Source: Solirubrobacteraceae bacterium
Lineage (GTDB): Bacteria > Actinomycetota > Thermoleophilia > Solirubrobacterales > Solirubrobacteraceae
Assembly (NCBI GenBank): GCA_023230855.1
Contig: JALNWQ010000025.1
Coordinates: 1-32,757 of the forward strand
Reading direction: 5' to 3'
Length of the DNA stretch: 32,757 nt
The notes under the pieces were generated by a model, which was not told the origin of the DNA, ran no database searches, and worked only from the letters and a program-made list of their open reading frames with translations. The position numbers were made by a program, and so were the translations under genes. Positions 6,024 through 11,611 of this stretch are shown piece after piece (positions within the stretch are counted from its first letter, which is position 1; each line of letters begins with the position of its first letter).

Positions 6024-7031
6024 TCAGCGACGGGCGGGCAACCGGTCGGCGAGCGACGCCGCCGGGTCCTCCCCGGGCATGCGTCGACGCAACCACAGCG
6101 CGCTGGGCTGGCCGCCCTCCACGAACGACGGCACCTGCGCCCGCACGACGTCGCCGTGCTCGCGGAGCAGCTGGTGGTTGGGCAGCACGACCTCCCAGTC
6201 CGGGTTGCCCTGCAGCACCGCCTGGACGAGGTACTGCTCCTGCCAGAACCAGCCGGCCTCGAGCCACTCCCGGTGGTACTCGTACGGCAGCAGGACGTCG
6301 TGGACGTGGACCACCACGCCGGCGGCCAGGCGGGGCAGCACGTCGAGCATGATCCGCACGACGTCGCCGCCGACCCGCACGGTGTGGGTCGTGTCGACGA
6401 ACAGCACGTCGCCCGGCCCGAGGCGGGTGAAGACGTCGATCGGCACCTGCTCCGCCGCGACGCGGTGGAGCGTGCCCGCCCCGTCGAGGCCGTGCTCGGT
6501 CGGCGCCCGCGGATACGGGTCGTAGACCTCGAGCGCGGCCGGGGCGCCCTCGTCGGCGTTGCGGCGCAGCGCGTCGAGCATGACGAGCGTCGACACCCCC
6601 GAGCCGAGCTCGACGACCCGCCGTGGGCGCACGTGGCGGAGCAGCGCGAAGAGCGTCGCCGCGTCGAGGCCGTCGTAGAAGGCTCCGAGCGCCCGGGCGA
6701 CCCGGTCGTCGACCCCCGGGATCGCCGGCGGCGCGTGCTCGGCGAGCGCCGGCGCGAGCGCGCCCTCCAGCAGCGCCACGCCGGCGGCGGGATCCCAGGC
6801 GACCCCGGGCATCTCGGCGGCGTCGGTCCACGTCGACGGCGGGAGCGACCGCCAGTCGGGGATCGGACTGTGGTACCCGGCGGCGACGACGTCGTGGTCG
6901 GCGGTCCGGACGAGCCGCCAGCCGCGGGGGCCGAGCAGGCGGCGATCGATCGCCGTCAGGGCACGGCGCCCCCCGGACCGGATCCTGCGTCGGACCCGGC
7001 CGGCCGGCGACGACGACGGGACGTCGGTCAA
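6024..7031 (-). CDS. Class I SAM-dependent methyltransferase, third gene of the SAM-riboswitch operon
   Basis: 335-residue protein. An N-terminal part of about 120 residues (basic RRRIRSGGRRAL, then a Trp/Pro-rich stretch) precedes a Rossmann methyltransferase domain. Motif I is RVVELGSGVSTLVMLDAL (about 138-155), the acidic motif II is in ALEVYDPYP, and DVLFVDTTHTVRVGGDVV and VVVHVHDVLLPYEYHREW follow as in the Methyltransf_24-like group. The C-terminal section EYHREWLEAGWFWQEQYLV and WEVVLPNHQLLREHG resembles glycan- or natural-product-associated members of this group. It is not MetE or MetH. The TTG at 7031 forms a TTGA overlap with the stop of the sulfur-carrier gene, so translation is probably coupled; an internal GTG start is possible. 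The substrate is unknown. Its place in a SAM-riboswitch unit makes a link to SAM or sulfur metabolism worth testing. Confidence 0.8.
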   Translation of the reverse strand: MTDVPSSSPAGRVRRRIRSGGRRALTAIDRRLLGPRGWRLVRTADHDVVAAGYHSPIPDWRSLPPSTWTDAAEMPGVAWDPAAGVALLEGALAPALAEHAPPAIPGVDDRVARALGAFYDGLDAATLFALLRHVRPRRVVELGSGVSTLVMLDALRRNADEGAPAALEVYDPYPRAPTEHGLDGAGTLHRVAAEQVPIDVFTRLGPGDVLFVDTTHTVRVGGDVVRIMLDVLPRLAAGVVVHVHDVLLPYEYHREWLEAGWFWQEQYLVQAVLQGNPDWEVVLPNHQLLREHGDVVRAQVPSFVEGGQPSALWLRRRMPGEDPAASLADRLPARR

Positions 7032-7312
7032 CGGGCCCCGCCGGCGACCGCCGGCAGGATCTGCAGCTCCTGGCGGTCGGAGAGCGGCGTGTCGACGCCG
7101 TCCCCGAACCGGATGTCCTCGCCGTCGAGGTAGACGTTGACGAAGCGGCGCAGCGCCCCGTCCTCGTCGGCGATCCGGCCGCGCAGCTCGGGGTGCGCGG
7201 TGAACAGCGCGTCGAGCGCCGCGCCGACGGTGTCGCCGTCGACGGTGACGGCGCCCTCGCCGCCGGTGGCGTCGCGCAGCTGGGTGGGGACCTTGACCTT
7301 GATCGTCGCCAT
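7028..7312 (-). CDS. CysO-like sulfur carrier protein (MoaD/ThiS ubiquitin fold)
   Basis: 94-residue beta-grasp protein very like mycobacterial CysO: MATIKVKVPTQLRDATGG at the N-terminus, FVNVYLDGEDIRFGDGVDT in the middle and ELQILPAVAGG near the end. In this family the C-terminal diglycine is adenylated by an E1-like enzyme and converted to a thiocarboxylate that donates sulfur to a PLP enzyme (CysM in M. tuberculosis). Here the diglycine at 91-92 is followed by two more residues, Ala-Arg, so a peptidase would have to expose it, as for QbsE of Pseudomonas (JAMM protease QbsD). The start ATG shares one base with the stop of the thrC-like gene (TGATG), and its stop overlaps the methyltransferase start (TTGA). 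I infer that it hands sulfur to the upstream PLP enzyme. Molybdopterin synthesis is less likely given the CysO-type sequence and lack of moa neighbours. Confidence 0.88.
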   Translation of the reverse strand: MATIKVKVPTQLRDATGGEGAVTVDGDTVGAALDALFTAHPELRGRIADEDGALRRFVNVYLDGEDIRFGDGVDTPLSDRQELQILPAVAGGAR

Positions 7313-8601
7313 CAGACGGTGACCTCCGTGCGGGGCTGGACCCGCTCCTCGAACTGTTCGTACCGCGCGTCGATCTCGGTGCACTCGAAGGTGCCGCGCA
7401 CCGCGTCGAGCGTCTTCAGCCCGTCGCCGGTGATGACGAGGACGACGCGCTCGTCCGGGTCGATCCGCCCGGACTCGGCGAGCTTGCGCAGGGTGGCGGT
7501 GGTGACGCCGCCCGCGGTCTCGGTGAAGATGCCGGTCGTCTCGGCGAGGAGGCGGATCCCGTGACGGATCTCCTCGTCGGTGACGTCGTCGATCGTGCCG
7601 TCGGTCGCCCGGGCGAGCTCGACCGCGTACGGGCCGTCGGCGGGGTTGCCGATCGCCAGCGACTTGGCGATGGTGTCCGGCTTGACGGGACGACAGACGT
7701 CGGTGCCGGCCGCGTAGGCGGCGGCGACCGGGTTGCAGCCCTCGGCCTGGGCGCCGCTCATCCGCGGCAGGCCGTCGGCGGTGACCGACGACCCGGTGAT
7801 GAGGCCGAGGTCGAGCCACTCCTTGAAGCCCTTGCCGATCTTCGTGAACAGCGACCCGGACGCGATCGGCGCGACGATCCGATCCGGTGCCCGCCACCCG
7901 AGCTGCTCGGCGATCTCGTACGCCAGGGTCTTGGAGCCCTCGGCGTAGTACGGGCGCATGTTGACGTTGACGAACGCCCAGTCCTCGTGCTCGCCGGCGA
8001 TCTCGGTGCAGAGGCGGTTGACGTCGTCGTAGTTGCCGCGGATCGTCACGACGTTGGCCCCGTAGGCGCCGGTCGAGAGGATCTTCTGCTCCTCGAGGTC
8101 CGACGGGATGAAGACGTAGGTCGGCAGCCCGTACGCGGCGCCGGCGGCGGCGACGGCGCCGGCGAGGTTGCCGGTCGACGCGCACGCGAGCGTCGTGAAC
8201 CCCAGCTCCTTGGCACGGGCGGCGGCGACGGCCACGACCCGGTCCTTGAACGAGTGGGTCGGGTTGGCGGCGTCGTTCTTCACCCACACCTCGCGCAGCC
8301 CGAGCGCCTCGGCGAGGCGGTCGGCCTTCACCAGCGGGGTCGCGCCGGCCGGCAGGCCGCCGCCGGTCGAGAACTCGCCGCTGCCGGCGGGCGCTCCCGC
8401 GTCCAGCGGCAGGAAGTCGGCGTAGCGCCAGATCGAGCGCGGACCGGCCTGGATCCGTCGCCGGATCGCGTCGACGTCGGACCCGGCGCCGAACGGGGCG
8501 TAGGCGACCTCGAGCGGACCGAAGCAGCGCGAGCAGACGAACCGGGCCTCCAGCGGGTACTCGGCGGAGCACTCGCGACAGGTCAGGGCGGTGGCGGACA
8601 T
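7312..8601 (-). CDS. thrC: Threonine-synthase-like PLP enzyme (fold type II) under SAM riboswitch control
   Basis: 429 residues. Threonine synthase converts O-phosphohomoserine to threonine. An N-terminal zinc ribbon (C8/C11, C23/C26) is followed by the PLP domain: ATPLVKADRLAEALGL, then VKNDAANPTHSFKDRVV with the Schiff-base Lys119. Usual threonine synthases read NPTGSFKDRG, so G-to-H and G-to-V changes flank the lysine. The Gly-rich phosphate loop is ASTGNLAGAVAAAGA, and the later motifs PIASGSLFTKIGKGF, AIGNPADGP and TAGGVTTATL are intact. The ATG at 8601 has AGAGG 8 nt upstream; a longer frame would run through the riboswitch and is rejected. The gene is preceded by a SAM riboswitch and followed by a CysO-like carrier at a TGATG overlap. 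This context suggests that the enzyme may add sulfur to O-phosphohomoserine (homocysteine synthesis). The default reading is threonine synthase; the symbol marks the family only. Confidence 0.88.
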   Translation of the reverse strand: MSATALTCRECSAEYPLEARFVCSRCFGPLEVAYAPFGAGSDVDAIRRRIQAGPRSIWRYADFLPLDAGAPAGSGEFSTGGGLPAGATPLVKADRLAEALGLREVWVKNDAANPTHSFKDRVVAVAAARAKELGFTTLACASTGNLAGAVAAAGAAYGLPTYVFIPSDLEEQKILSTGAYGANVVTIRGNYDDVNRLCTEIAGEHEDWAFVNVNMRPYYAEGSKTLAYEIAEQLGWRAPDRIVAPIASGSLFTKIGKGFKEWLDLGLITGSSVTADGLPRMSGAQAEGCNPVAAAYAAGTDVCRPVKPDTIAKSLAIGNPADGPYAVELARATDGTIDDVTDEEIRHGIRLLAETTGIFTETAGGVTTATLRKLAESGRIDPDERVVLVITGDGLKTLDAVRGTFECTEIDARYEQFEERVQPRTEVTV

Positions 8602-8622
8602 GGGCTGAACCTCTGGACGGTG

Positions 8623-8659
8623 GATGGGCCTCGCCGAAGCGGTGTGGCGAGGGTCCATC
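8623..8659 (-). promoter_or_regulatory. Riboswitch expression platform hairpin
   Basis: On the minus strand a hairpin pairs CCTCGCC (8646-8652) with GGCGAGG (8629-8635) and, outside a small internal loop, GATGG (8655-8659) with CCATC (8623-8627); loop 8636-8645. Its 5' arm and loop contain GCCACAC (8642-8648), which can instead pair with GTGTGGC (8670-8676) overlapping the 3' strand of aptamer P1. The two pairings exclude each other, as in an OFF switch: with SAM, P1 holds its 3' strand and this hairpin forms. There is no U-tract and the hairpin ends 8 nt before the Shine-Dalgarno, so termination rather than SD masking is favoured but not certain. Confidence 0.55.
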
Positions 8660-8672
8660 AGCGGTTCCAGCC

Positions 8673-8770
8673 ACACATCTCTCTGGAATTGGCACCTCTT
8701 CGCGTCGGCGTGTCCCGCGATGGTTGCCGGGGGTTCGACGGGCCAGTCCCTCCCCCCCTCTGGATGTGTC
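8673..8770 (-). ncRNA. SAM riboswitch aptamer (SAM-I / SAM-IV group)
   Basis: Read on the minus strand, the leader of the thrC-like gene contains the S-box core in order: P1 5' strand ACACATC, AGAGGGGGGGAGGGACTGGC, CCGTCGAACCCCCGGCAACC, a variable hairpin, GGTGCCAATTCC, then AGAGAGATGTGT closing P1 (ACACATC with GATGTGT). The blocks GAGGGACTGGCCC, CCGGCAACC and GGTGC-AATTCC are the conserved SAM-binding and kink-turn/pseudoknot parts of this class. It ends 71 bases before the thrC-like start. Which subclass (SAM-I or SAM-IV) needs a covariance model. Recognition of the class is firm from the conserved core. Confidence 0.93.
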
Positions 8771-8787
8771 TATGTCCTGCGCCGGGC

Positions 8788-8793
8788 AGGTTA
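8788..8793 (-). promoter_or_regulatory. Probable -10 element of the SAM-riboswitch operon
   Basis: TAACCT on the minus strand, identical to the hexamer at 11567-11572. Transcription would begin near 8781, about 11 nt before aptamer P1. It lies just beyond the stop of the 8802 methyltransferase gene. Confidence 0.45.
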
Positions 8794-8801
8794 GCAGGCG
8801 C

Positions 8802-9650
8802 TCAGGCGTGTGCGTCCGGGTCGGGCCGCGTGAGGATCGCGACGTGCGGCAGCCCGTCCGAGCCGAGCAGCACGCGCCGCCCCAGGGCCAGCGCCCGGTG
8901 GATCGCCGTGGCGTCCGTCGGATGACCGGCCCCCAGGCGCACGACGTACGGGCGGCTCTGCCGGACGATCCTGAACCCGGCGGCGTAGAGCATCCGGCGG
9001 TGGCCGGCGAGGTTGGGGTGCCACCACTGCACCATCGCCGGGTCGGCGTCGAGCAGCGCCATCGGCCGGCGCGGATGCATGAGCGTCGCCCGCAGTCGCA
9101 GGCCCTCGGCCGACAGGAACGCGCCGGCCGTGACCGAGCGGATGGCCTCCATCGCCCGGATCGGATCGCGCAGGTGGAGCATGAGGCTCCCGCAGACGAC
9201 GACGTCGAACTCCCCCACCGTGTCGGGCGACAGGTCGTAGACGGAGATCTCGCGGCGTCGCACGCGCGACCCCAGCAACCGGTGGGCGGTCGCGAACCCG
9301 GCGGCCTTGTCGTCGCCGACCATCGCCTCGAGCGTCGGGGCGACCGCGGGGCGGCCGCGGAACGGGACGTCCCACTGGCTGTGGTCCGCGAGGTCGATCG
9401 CGACGACCTCGGACGCTCCGCGACGCTCCATCTCGAACGCCAGGTGCCCGTCCCACGTGCCGACGTCGAGGCACCGCTTGCCGCGGACGTCGGGCCACGG
9501 CATGCGGTCGATGATCGGCCGCAGGTCGAACCAGCCGGGGGTCGTGATCCCGTGCGGCAGGTCCAGCGTGTGGTACCAGAGCGGCACGGCCTCGACCGAC
9601 GCGCGCACCTCGTCGGCGGACGGGGGCGCGATCGTTCCGGGCGCGGACAT
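8802..9650 (-). CDS. Class I methyltransferase, CmoB/DUF1698-like group
   Basis: 282-residue SAM-dependent methyltransferase. The N-terminal region VPLWYHTLDLPHGITTPGW, followed by FDLRPIIDRMPWPD, and motif I GKRCLDVGTWDGHLAFEME are those of proteins annotated as tRNA (mo5U34)-methyltransferase-like; motif II is EVVAIDLAD and a later strand is FDVVVCGSLMLHLRDPI. True CmoB uses carboxy-SAM; whether this one does cannot be read here. The C-terminus has WWHPNLAGHRRMLYAAGF, a conserved block also present in its paralog at 14498-15292 (WWQANVAGLREWLHQAGF). The ATG at 9650 is preceded by TATCGT and 8 nt. A 24-base palindrome lies over the -35 region. It is divergent from corA, and its 3' end is 8 bp from the promoter region of the SAM-riboswitch operon. 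The substrate may be tRNA, a lipid or a glycan. Confidence 0.82.
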   Translation of the reverse strand: MSAPGTIAPPSADEVRASVEAVPLWYHTLDLPHGITTPGWFDLRPIIDRMPWPDVRGKRCLDVGTWDGHLAFEMERRGASEVVAIDLADHSQWDVPFRGRPAVAPTLEAMVGDDKAAGFATAHRLLGSRVRRREISVYDLSPDTVGEFDVVVCGSLMLHLRDPIRAMEAIRSVTAGAFLSAEGLRLRATLMHPRRPMALLDADPAMVQWWHPNLAGHRRMLYAAGFRIVRQSRPYVVRLGAGHPTDATAIHRALALGRRVLLGSDGLPHVAILTRPDPDAHA

Positions 9651-9658
9651 GCGGCGGA

Positions 9659-9664
9659 ACGATA
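9659..9664 (-). promoter_or_regulatory. Probable -10 element of the 9650 methyltransferase gene
   Basis: TATCGT, then 8 nt, then ATG on the minus strand. A 17-nt spacer puts the -35 at about 9682-9687, inside the 9678-9701 palindrome. Confidence 0.45.
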
Positions 9665-9677
9665 CGGACGACCGGCC

Positions 9678-9701
9678 GACGGTGGCGTGCACGCCACCGT
9701 C
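9678..9701. promoter_or_regulatory. 24-base perfect palindrome, operator candidate
   Basis: Half-site GACGGTGGCGTG followed directly by its exact reverse complement. It lies in the 133-bp gap between the divergent methyltransferase and corA transcripts. The symmetric form, without a loop, fits a dimeric DNA-binding protein better than an RNA hairpin. The outer arms (GACGGT-N12-ACCGTC) recur at 3134-3157. Confidence 0.6.
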
Positions 9702-9769
9702 ACGGCGTCGACCCGCCACCGCCGAAGTCGTGACCGGGGCCCGCGGCGGGGCCCGTCGCCGGCAGCGCG

Positions 9770-9775
9770 TAGACT
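9770..9775 (+). promoter_or_regulatory. Probable -10 element of the corA transcript
   Basis: TAGACT, then 8 nt, then GTG at 9784. That GTG opens a 23-codon reading frame and not corA itself. Confidence 0.45.
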
Positions 9776-9783
9776 GGTCCCCG

Positions 9784-9855
9784 GTGCCCGACGTCGAAGA
9801 CGACCCCCTCAGTCCCGGTGCCGAGCTTCTCCCGCCCACGCTTCGGGTTCGGTAG
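9784..9855 (+). CDS. Possible leader peptide overlapping the corA start
   Basis: A 23-codon frame (begins MPDVEDDPLSPGAELL, ends RVR, stop TAG at 9853-9855) starts at the GTG placed 8 nt after a TAGACT hexamer, so a leaderless transcript would begin at or near this codon. It overlaps the first 38 bases of corA in another frame. Salmonella corA is known to have a regulatory leader peptide (CorL), but there is no sequence relation visible here. It may equally be chance, or the true corA N-terminus displaced by a frameshift. Confidence 0.3.
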   Translation: MPDVEDDPLSPGAELLPPTLRVR

Positions 9856-10819
9856 CCGGTCCCCCCACGGCCGCGAGCCGAACGACCGCGACGTCGAGCC
9901 CGACGTCCCACGCGTCGAGACCGTCCGGCACGGCGGCCTCCGCTGGCATCACTTGGAGCGGACCGGACGCGCCGAGATCGAATGGCTGGAGGAGCGGTTC
10001 GACTTCCACAGCCTGGCGTACGAGGACGTCCGCTCGCGCAACCAGCGTCCGAAGGTCGACGACTACGACGACCACCTGTTCGTCGTCCTCCACTTCCCGG
10101 ACTTCGACAAGGCGATCGGGCGACTCAACGCGATCGAGCTCGACGTCTTCGTCGGCCCCGACTACGTCATCACGATCCCCAACCGGCCGCTGCGCACCCT
10201 GGACTACCTGTTCAGCCGCGTGGAGCGCGACGAGGTCGAGCGGGAGCGGATCTTCTCGAAGGGCAGCGGGTACCTGCTGTACCGGCTCGTCGACGAGTGC
10301 GTCGACGCGTCGTTCCCGATGCTCCGCAAGATCGGCAACAAGCTCGAGCAGCTCGAGGAGGACATCTTCGAGGGCCGCTCGAAGGAGATCGCCCGCGAGA
10401 TCTCCAACGCCAAGCAGGAGATCATCAACTTCCGCAAGATCGTCCGGCCGCAGCGCACGGCGCTGAAGGACCTCGACGTGTCGCGGCGCTACATGGCCGA
10501 GGACGCCGAGCTGTACTTCGACGACGTCAACGACGCGTCCGAGCGGATCTGGGACATGCTCGAGAACTTCAAGGAGGTGTCCGAGGCGCTGGAGGACTCC
10601 AACGAGTCCGTGCTGTCCCACGCCCAGGCGCACTCCCTGAACGTCCTGACCGCGATCACCGTCATCGTCCTGCCGCTGACGCTCGTCGCGTCGATCTGGG
10701 GCATGAACGTCCACGTCCCCGGCCAGGGGCAGTCTGCGCCGTTCTTCGCCCTGCTCGGCGCGATGGGCGCGCTGCTGGGGGCGATGGTCTGGTGGTTCCG
10801 CCGCAACGACCTGCTGTAG
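9818..10819 (+). CDS. corA: CorA family magnesium/divalent cation transporter
   Basis: 333-residue transporter that forms pentameric Mg2+ channels in the cytoplasmic membrane. A cytoplasmic domain of about 270 residues begins after a variable N-terminus (ETVRHGGLRWHHLERTG) and includes DDYDDHLFVVLHFPDFD, DVFVGPDYVITIPNRPLRTL and a long charged stalk helix (MLRKIGNKLEQLEEDIFEGR). Membrane helix 1 is VLTAITVIVLPLTLVASIW, followed by the diagnostic GMN at 295-297. The usual MPEL after GMN is replaced by VHVPGQGQSAP, and the last helix is FFALLGAMGALLGAMVWW with a basic RRND end. The frame's GTG at 9818 lacks a ribosome site; the promoter signature points to a GTG at 9784 in another frame, so the start is uncertain. 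Convergent with the 10825 methyltransferase 5 bp away. Confidence 0.92.
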   Translation: MPSFSRPRFGFGSRSPHGREPNDRDVEPDVPRVETVRHGGLRWHHLERTGRAEIEWLEERFDFHSLAYEDVRSRNQRPKVDDYDDHLFVVLHFPDFDKAIGRLNAIELDVFVGPDYVITIPNRPLRTLDYLFSRVERDEVERERIFSKGSGYLLYRLVDECVDASFPMLRKIGNKLEQLEEDIFEGRSKEIAREISNAKQEIINFRKIVRPQRTALKDLDVSRRYMAEDAELYFDDVNDASERIWDMLENFKEVSEALEDSNESVLSHAQAHSLNVLTAITVIVLPLTLVASIWGMNVHVPGQGQSAPFFALLGAMGALLGAMVWWFRRNDLL

Positions 10820-10824
10820 GCCGC

Positions 10825-11559
10825 TCAGGCGACGCGGCGGTACCGCACGAGGCAGTACTGGGTGCCCACGCCCGTGCGGTGGCCGAGCTCCAGGCCGGCG
10901 GCGGACGCCTCGGCATCCAGTCGCTCCAGGTCCACCGCCGAGCCACGCCACGCCGGGTCGTCCTGCCCCTGCGGCGCCGCGCGGCGCAGCAGACGGTCGC
11001 GGAGCGACGGCCGACCGACGGGCGCCACCGCGTGGACCCGCGGATCGTCGGACACCTGGAACGCCGCCCAGCCACCGGGGCGCAGCACGCGACCGATCTC
11101 GCGGACGTACCCGTACGTCACCTCGGGATCGGGGATGTGCTGGAACACGACGAGGGACAGGACGACGTCGACGCTCGCGTCGGCCACCGGGCGCAGGGAC
11201 GTCCCGTCACCGTGGACCCACTCGACGCCCGGACGGTCGCCGAGGTGGGCGCGGGCCCGGCGCAGCATCTCGTCGCTGACGTCCAGGCCGATCGTGCGGC
11301 CCGGCCGGTCGGCGACGGCCCGCACCAGCCGGCCGACGCCGCACCCGACGTCGAGGACCGTGTCGTCCGGCCCGATCGCGGGCGCGCGCGTCTGCTCGAG
11401 CAGCGTCTCGATCGCACGGACGCCCTTCGCCCAGAAGTCCTCCGGATCGTCGGGGCCGTAGTCGCCGCGACGGTAGTCCAGCCGGTTGTCGACGTAGTAC
11501 TCGGCGTTCTCGCGGGCCCGCGCGTCCCAGAACTCGGCCATGTGCCGCTCGGCGTTCAC
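10825..11559 (-). CDS. Class I SAM-dependent methyltransferase
   Basis: 244 residues. The N-terminus HMAEFWDARARENAEYYV is a typical lead-in for a group of actinobacterial methyltransferases. Motif I is DTVLDVGCGVGRLVRAVADR, motif II is RTIGLDVSDEMLRRAR, then GVEWVHGDGTSLRPV, VDVVLSLVVFQHIPDPE and IGRVLRPGGWAAFQV, all of the Methyltransf_11 pattern (ubiquinone/small-molecule type). The C-terminus has an LERLDAEASAAGLELGHRTG helix and strand. The GTG at 11559 follows TAACCT plus 7 nt. It is a paralog of the 12708-13406 gene, with the same FWDARARE start. Divergent from the glycosyltransferase at 11612 with only 52 bp between start codons, so the two promoters overlap. The substrate is unknown. 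Confidence 0.83.
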   Translation of the reverse strand: MNAERHMAEFWDARARENAEYYVDNRLDYRRGDYGPDDPEDFWAKGVRAIETLLEQTRAPAIGPDDTVLDVGCGVGRLVRAVADRPGRTIGLDVSDEMLRRARAHLGDRPGVEWVHGDGTSLRPVADASVDVVLSLVVFQHIPDPEVTYGYVREIGRVLRPGGWAAFQVSDDPRVHAVAPVGRPSLRDRLLRRAAPQGQDDPAWRGSAVDLERLDAEASAAGLELGHRTGVGTQYCLVRYRRVA

Positions 11560-11566
11560 CGCGCGG

Positions 11567-11572
11567 AGGTTA
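11567..11572 (-). promoter_or_regulatory. Probable -10 element of the 11559 methyltransferase gene
   Basis: TAACCT, then 7 nt, then GTG on the minus strand. Confidence 0.5.
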
Positions 11573-11598
11573 CCCACGGGGCCGCGACGAAGATGATC

Positions 11599-11604
11599 TA
11601 GGCT
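11599..11604 (+). promoter_or_regulatory. Probable -10 element of the 11612 glycosyltransferase gene
   Basis: TAGGCT, then 7 nt, then GTG. It is 26 bases from the opposing -10, so the two divergent promoters must compete or be co-regulated. Confidence 0.5.
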
Positions 11605-11611
11605 GCCGCGC

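Noticed and set aside
8602..8676. 25-residue N-terminal extension of the thrC-like protein
   Set aside because: It would be read through the riboswitch P1 and expression platform; the ATG at 8601 has its own Shine-Dalgarno and begins just before the zinc ribbon.
7561..8925. Plus-strand 454-codon frame opposite the thrC-like gene
   Set aside because: It is an antisense shadow of a conserved PLP enzyme and crosses the riboswitch.
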